Of a DNA stretch of 64,000 nt, positions 62,806 through 64,000 are shown one piece after another. Each line of letters opens with the position of its first letter. Position 1 is the stretch's first letter. The notes beneath the pieces are model-generated. The model was not told where the DNA came from and made no database searches. It saw nothing but the letters and a program-made list of their open reading frames with translations. The position numbers were made by a program, and so were the translations under genes. The DNA lies in contig CAMATZ010000015.1 in assembly GCA_945861275.1 (NCBI GenBank), positions 1 through 64,000 of the forward strand, read 5' to 3'. This DNA is from Bordetella parapertussis. GTDB lineage: Bacteria; Pseudomonadota; Gammaproteobacteria; Burkholderiales; SG8-41.

Positions 62806-63945
62806 ATGAGTGATTTGTCGGCGCTATTGAAAGCACCTGAAGCAAGCTTCGAGACCCCCGATGATTTTTTCGCCATCAACGAACTGTATCTGGAAAAGGG
62901 CTGGGGCGACGGCCTGCCGCTGATTCCACCGACCGAAGCGCGTGTGGCCGCCATGCTCGAGTATTGCGAGCGGCCGTGGGATGTGGCGGTCGCGAAGGTT
63001 GCGCCGCGTTTTGGCGAAGCTACGCCGTTGCGGCTGGCGGCCAACGCGGTGATGGCGGGATGCAGACCCGAGTATTTTCCGCTGATTGTGCTGGCCGTCG
63101 AAGCGATGTGCGACGAGGCGTTTAATCTCTACGGCATACAGGCGACCACGCATATGTGTTCGCCGCTGGTGATTGTGAACGGCCCCGGCGCGAAAGAGCT
63201 GGGGATGAACAGCGGGCACAATGCCTTCGGCCCCGGCACCCACAGCAATGCCACCATAGGCCGCGCTATTCGCTTGATTCTGGTGAATATTGGCGGAGCG
63301 ATACCCGCGCTGGGCGATATGTCCACGTTCGGCGGGCCGCACAAGTACTCCTATTGCGTGGCGGAAAATGAAGCGGGCAATCCGTGGGAACCGCTGCACG
63401 TTGAGCGCGGATTTCCCAAAGAAGCGACCTGCGTCACGGTAGTGGGTGGCGAGTGCCCGCACAACGTCAACGATCACGAAAGTATTTCCGGCGCCGGCAT
63501 CCTCAAGACTATCGCCGGCACCCTGATCAGCACCGGCGCCAACGATGTTTTTTACACCGACGCAACACCGCTGATCATCATGGGCCCGGAGCACGCCGCG
63601 ACGGTAGCGAACGACGGCATCAGCAAGCGAGATGCCAAAAGATTCATCGCGGCGCACGCGAAAATTCCACTGGGCACGTTCTCCAGCGAAAATATCGAGC
63701 GGCGCATTCGTGTGGCATTTCCTTCCCTTTACAAAAACGCTGGCATGGATGCAGCGGTGCCGATGATCCATAACGCCGACAACCTGCTGCTCGCGGTGAT
63801 TGGCGGCGCCGGAAAACATTCAGCGGTGATCCCCACCTTCGGCGCAACCCGGGCCGTGACCAGGGCGCTAAAGCGCAAGGATGGGCAATTTGCCCGAACC
63901 CTGCAGGAGATGCGCCGGGGAGGGGGCGCTGACGGCGCAGCTTGA
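62806..63945 (+). CDS. Conserved protein of unknown function
   Basis: A 379-residue protein with no recognised enzyme domain. The sequence has conserved-looking blocks: GWGDGLPLIPPTEARVAAML at residues 33-52, a middle with NAVMAGCRPEYFPLIVLAVE, ATTHMCSPLVIVNGPGAKEL, SGHNAFGPGTHSNATIGRA, and the C-terminal LLAVIGGAGKHSAVIPTFG. Similar proteins, as I remember them, accompany Bug proteins and UGSC-type proteins in environmental betaproteobacteria and other phyla, but I cannot assign a function. No signal peptide. Cys and His in these blocks (AGCRPEY, THMCSP, GHNAF) may bind metal or a substrate. Confidence 0.8.
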   Translation: MSDLSALLKAPEASFETPDDFFAINELYLEKGWGDGLPLIPPTEARVAAMLEYCERPWDVAVAKVAPRFGEATPLRLAANAVMAGCRPEYFPLIVLAVEAMCDEAFNLYGIQATTHMCSPLVIVNGPGAKELGMNSGHNAFGPGTHSNATIGRAIRLILVNIGGAIPALGDMSTFGGPHKYSYCVAENEAGNPWEPLHVERGFPKEATCVTVVGGECPHNVNDHESISGAGILKTIAGTLISTGANDVFYTDATPLIIMGPEHAATVANDGISKRDAKRFIAAHAKIPLGTFSSENIERRIRVAFPSLYKNAGMDAAVPMIHNADNLLLAVIGGAGKHSAVIPTFGATRAVTRALKRKDGQFARTLQEMRRGGGADGAA

Positions 63946-63970
63946 CATTCCGCGTGGCAGGTGTATTTTA

Positions 63971-63992
63971 TAATAAAAACAAATACTTGCAT
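63971..63992 (+). repeat. Recurrent AT-rich motif, copy G
   Basis: Reads TAATAAAAACAAATACTTGC then AT, nearly identical to the copy at 48231 and, allowing a G, to the one at 331. It is 26 bases past the stop of the preceding gene and probably leads a gene beyond the window edge. Confidence 0.55.
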
Positions 63993-64000
63993 CCCCTGAC

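Overview
The window reads as chromosomal DNA of a GC-rich betaproteobacterium, most likely Burkholderiales or a close relative. The evidence is two Bug/TctC-type periplasmic binding proteins, many CoA-ester and aromatic-catabolism genes, and the housekeeping order maf-yceD-rpmF-plsX-fabHDG-acpP-fabF-pabC together with rne/rluC/HAD/Rieske/sppA. No rRNA or phylogenetic marker was compared, so this is inference. Genes fill nearly the whole window. I see no CRISPR array, no intact insertion sequence and no prophage.

Layout. (1) 0-4 kb: a possible transposase tail, a Bug protein, an NDP-forming acyl-CoA synthetase and a small cyclic-nucleotide-binding protein. (2) 4.2-12 kb: maf, yceD, rpmF and the type II fatty-acid synthesis genes ending in pabC. 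(3) 12.3-17.9 kb: an OmpA-like protein, a methyltransferase with a Tat-like leader, a PQQ-type sorbosone/glucose dehydrogenase followed by a cytochrome c tail remnant, and a TonB receptor that closely resembles the E. coli PQQ transporter YncD/PqqU. Together they suggest a scavenged-cofactor periplasmic oxidation module. (4) 18-28.5 kb: two different ThDP enzymes in tandem, then DUF1302, DUF1329, a Ycf48-like propeller and an RND/MMPL transporter, a recurring set of unknown substrate. (5) 28.6-35.3 kb, mostly minus strand: class III aminotransferase, 4-oxalomesaconate hydratase (LigJ), an enlarged CaiB/BaiF CoA-transferase, DUF2889 and a second NDP-forming acyl-CoA synthetase. (6) 35.5-46.6 kb: RidA, a VapBC/FitAB-type toxin-antitoxin pair, GST, enoyl-CoA hydratase, class II aldolase, a cupin fragment, VOC protein, double YCII protein, two acyl-CoA dehydrogenases, a second Bug protein and two Gfo/Idh/MocA oxidoreductases. 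(7) 46.7-54 kb: glycerol kinase, a 3-hydroxyisobutyrate-dehydrogenase-like protein, an LVIVD-type propeller, a His-rich G3E GTPase, tRNA-Asn with a clear promoter, and aspartate/aromatic aminotransferase. (8) 54-64 kb: uvrB, rne, divergent rluC, HAD phosphatase, Rieske protein, sppA, and a conserved protein of unknown function.

The fab block and the rne/rluC block are contiguous in E. coli. Here about 42 kb of accessory catabolic genes lie between them and their order is exchanged. A short AT-rich sequence (consensus about TTAAAAACAAATACTTGCAT) recurs at least seven times across the window, usually near a gene start, and copies lie close to both window ends. Known-type hairpin repeats (CCCTCTCCC type, CGCAAAGG type, CATCTGTGAAATCTG type) sit in several gene gaps. 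Some strong promoter boxes abut start codons (yceD, rluC), suggesting leaderless or nearly leaderless mRNAs.
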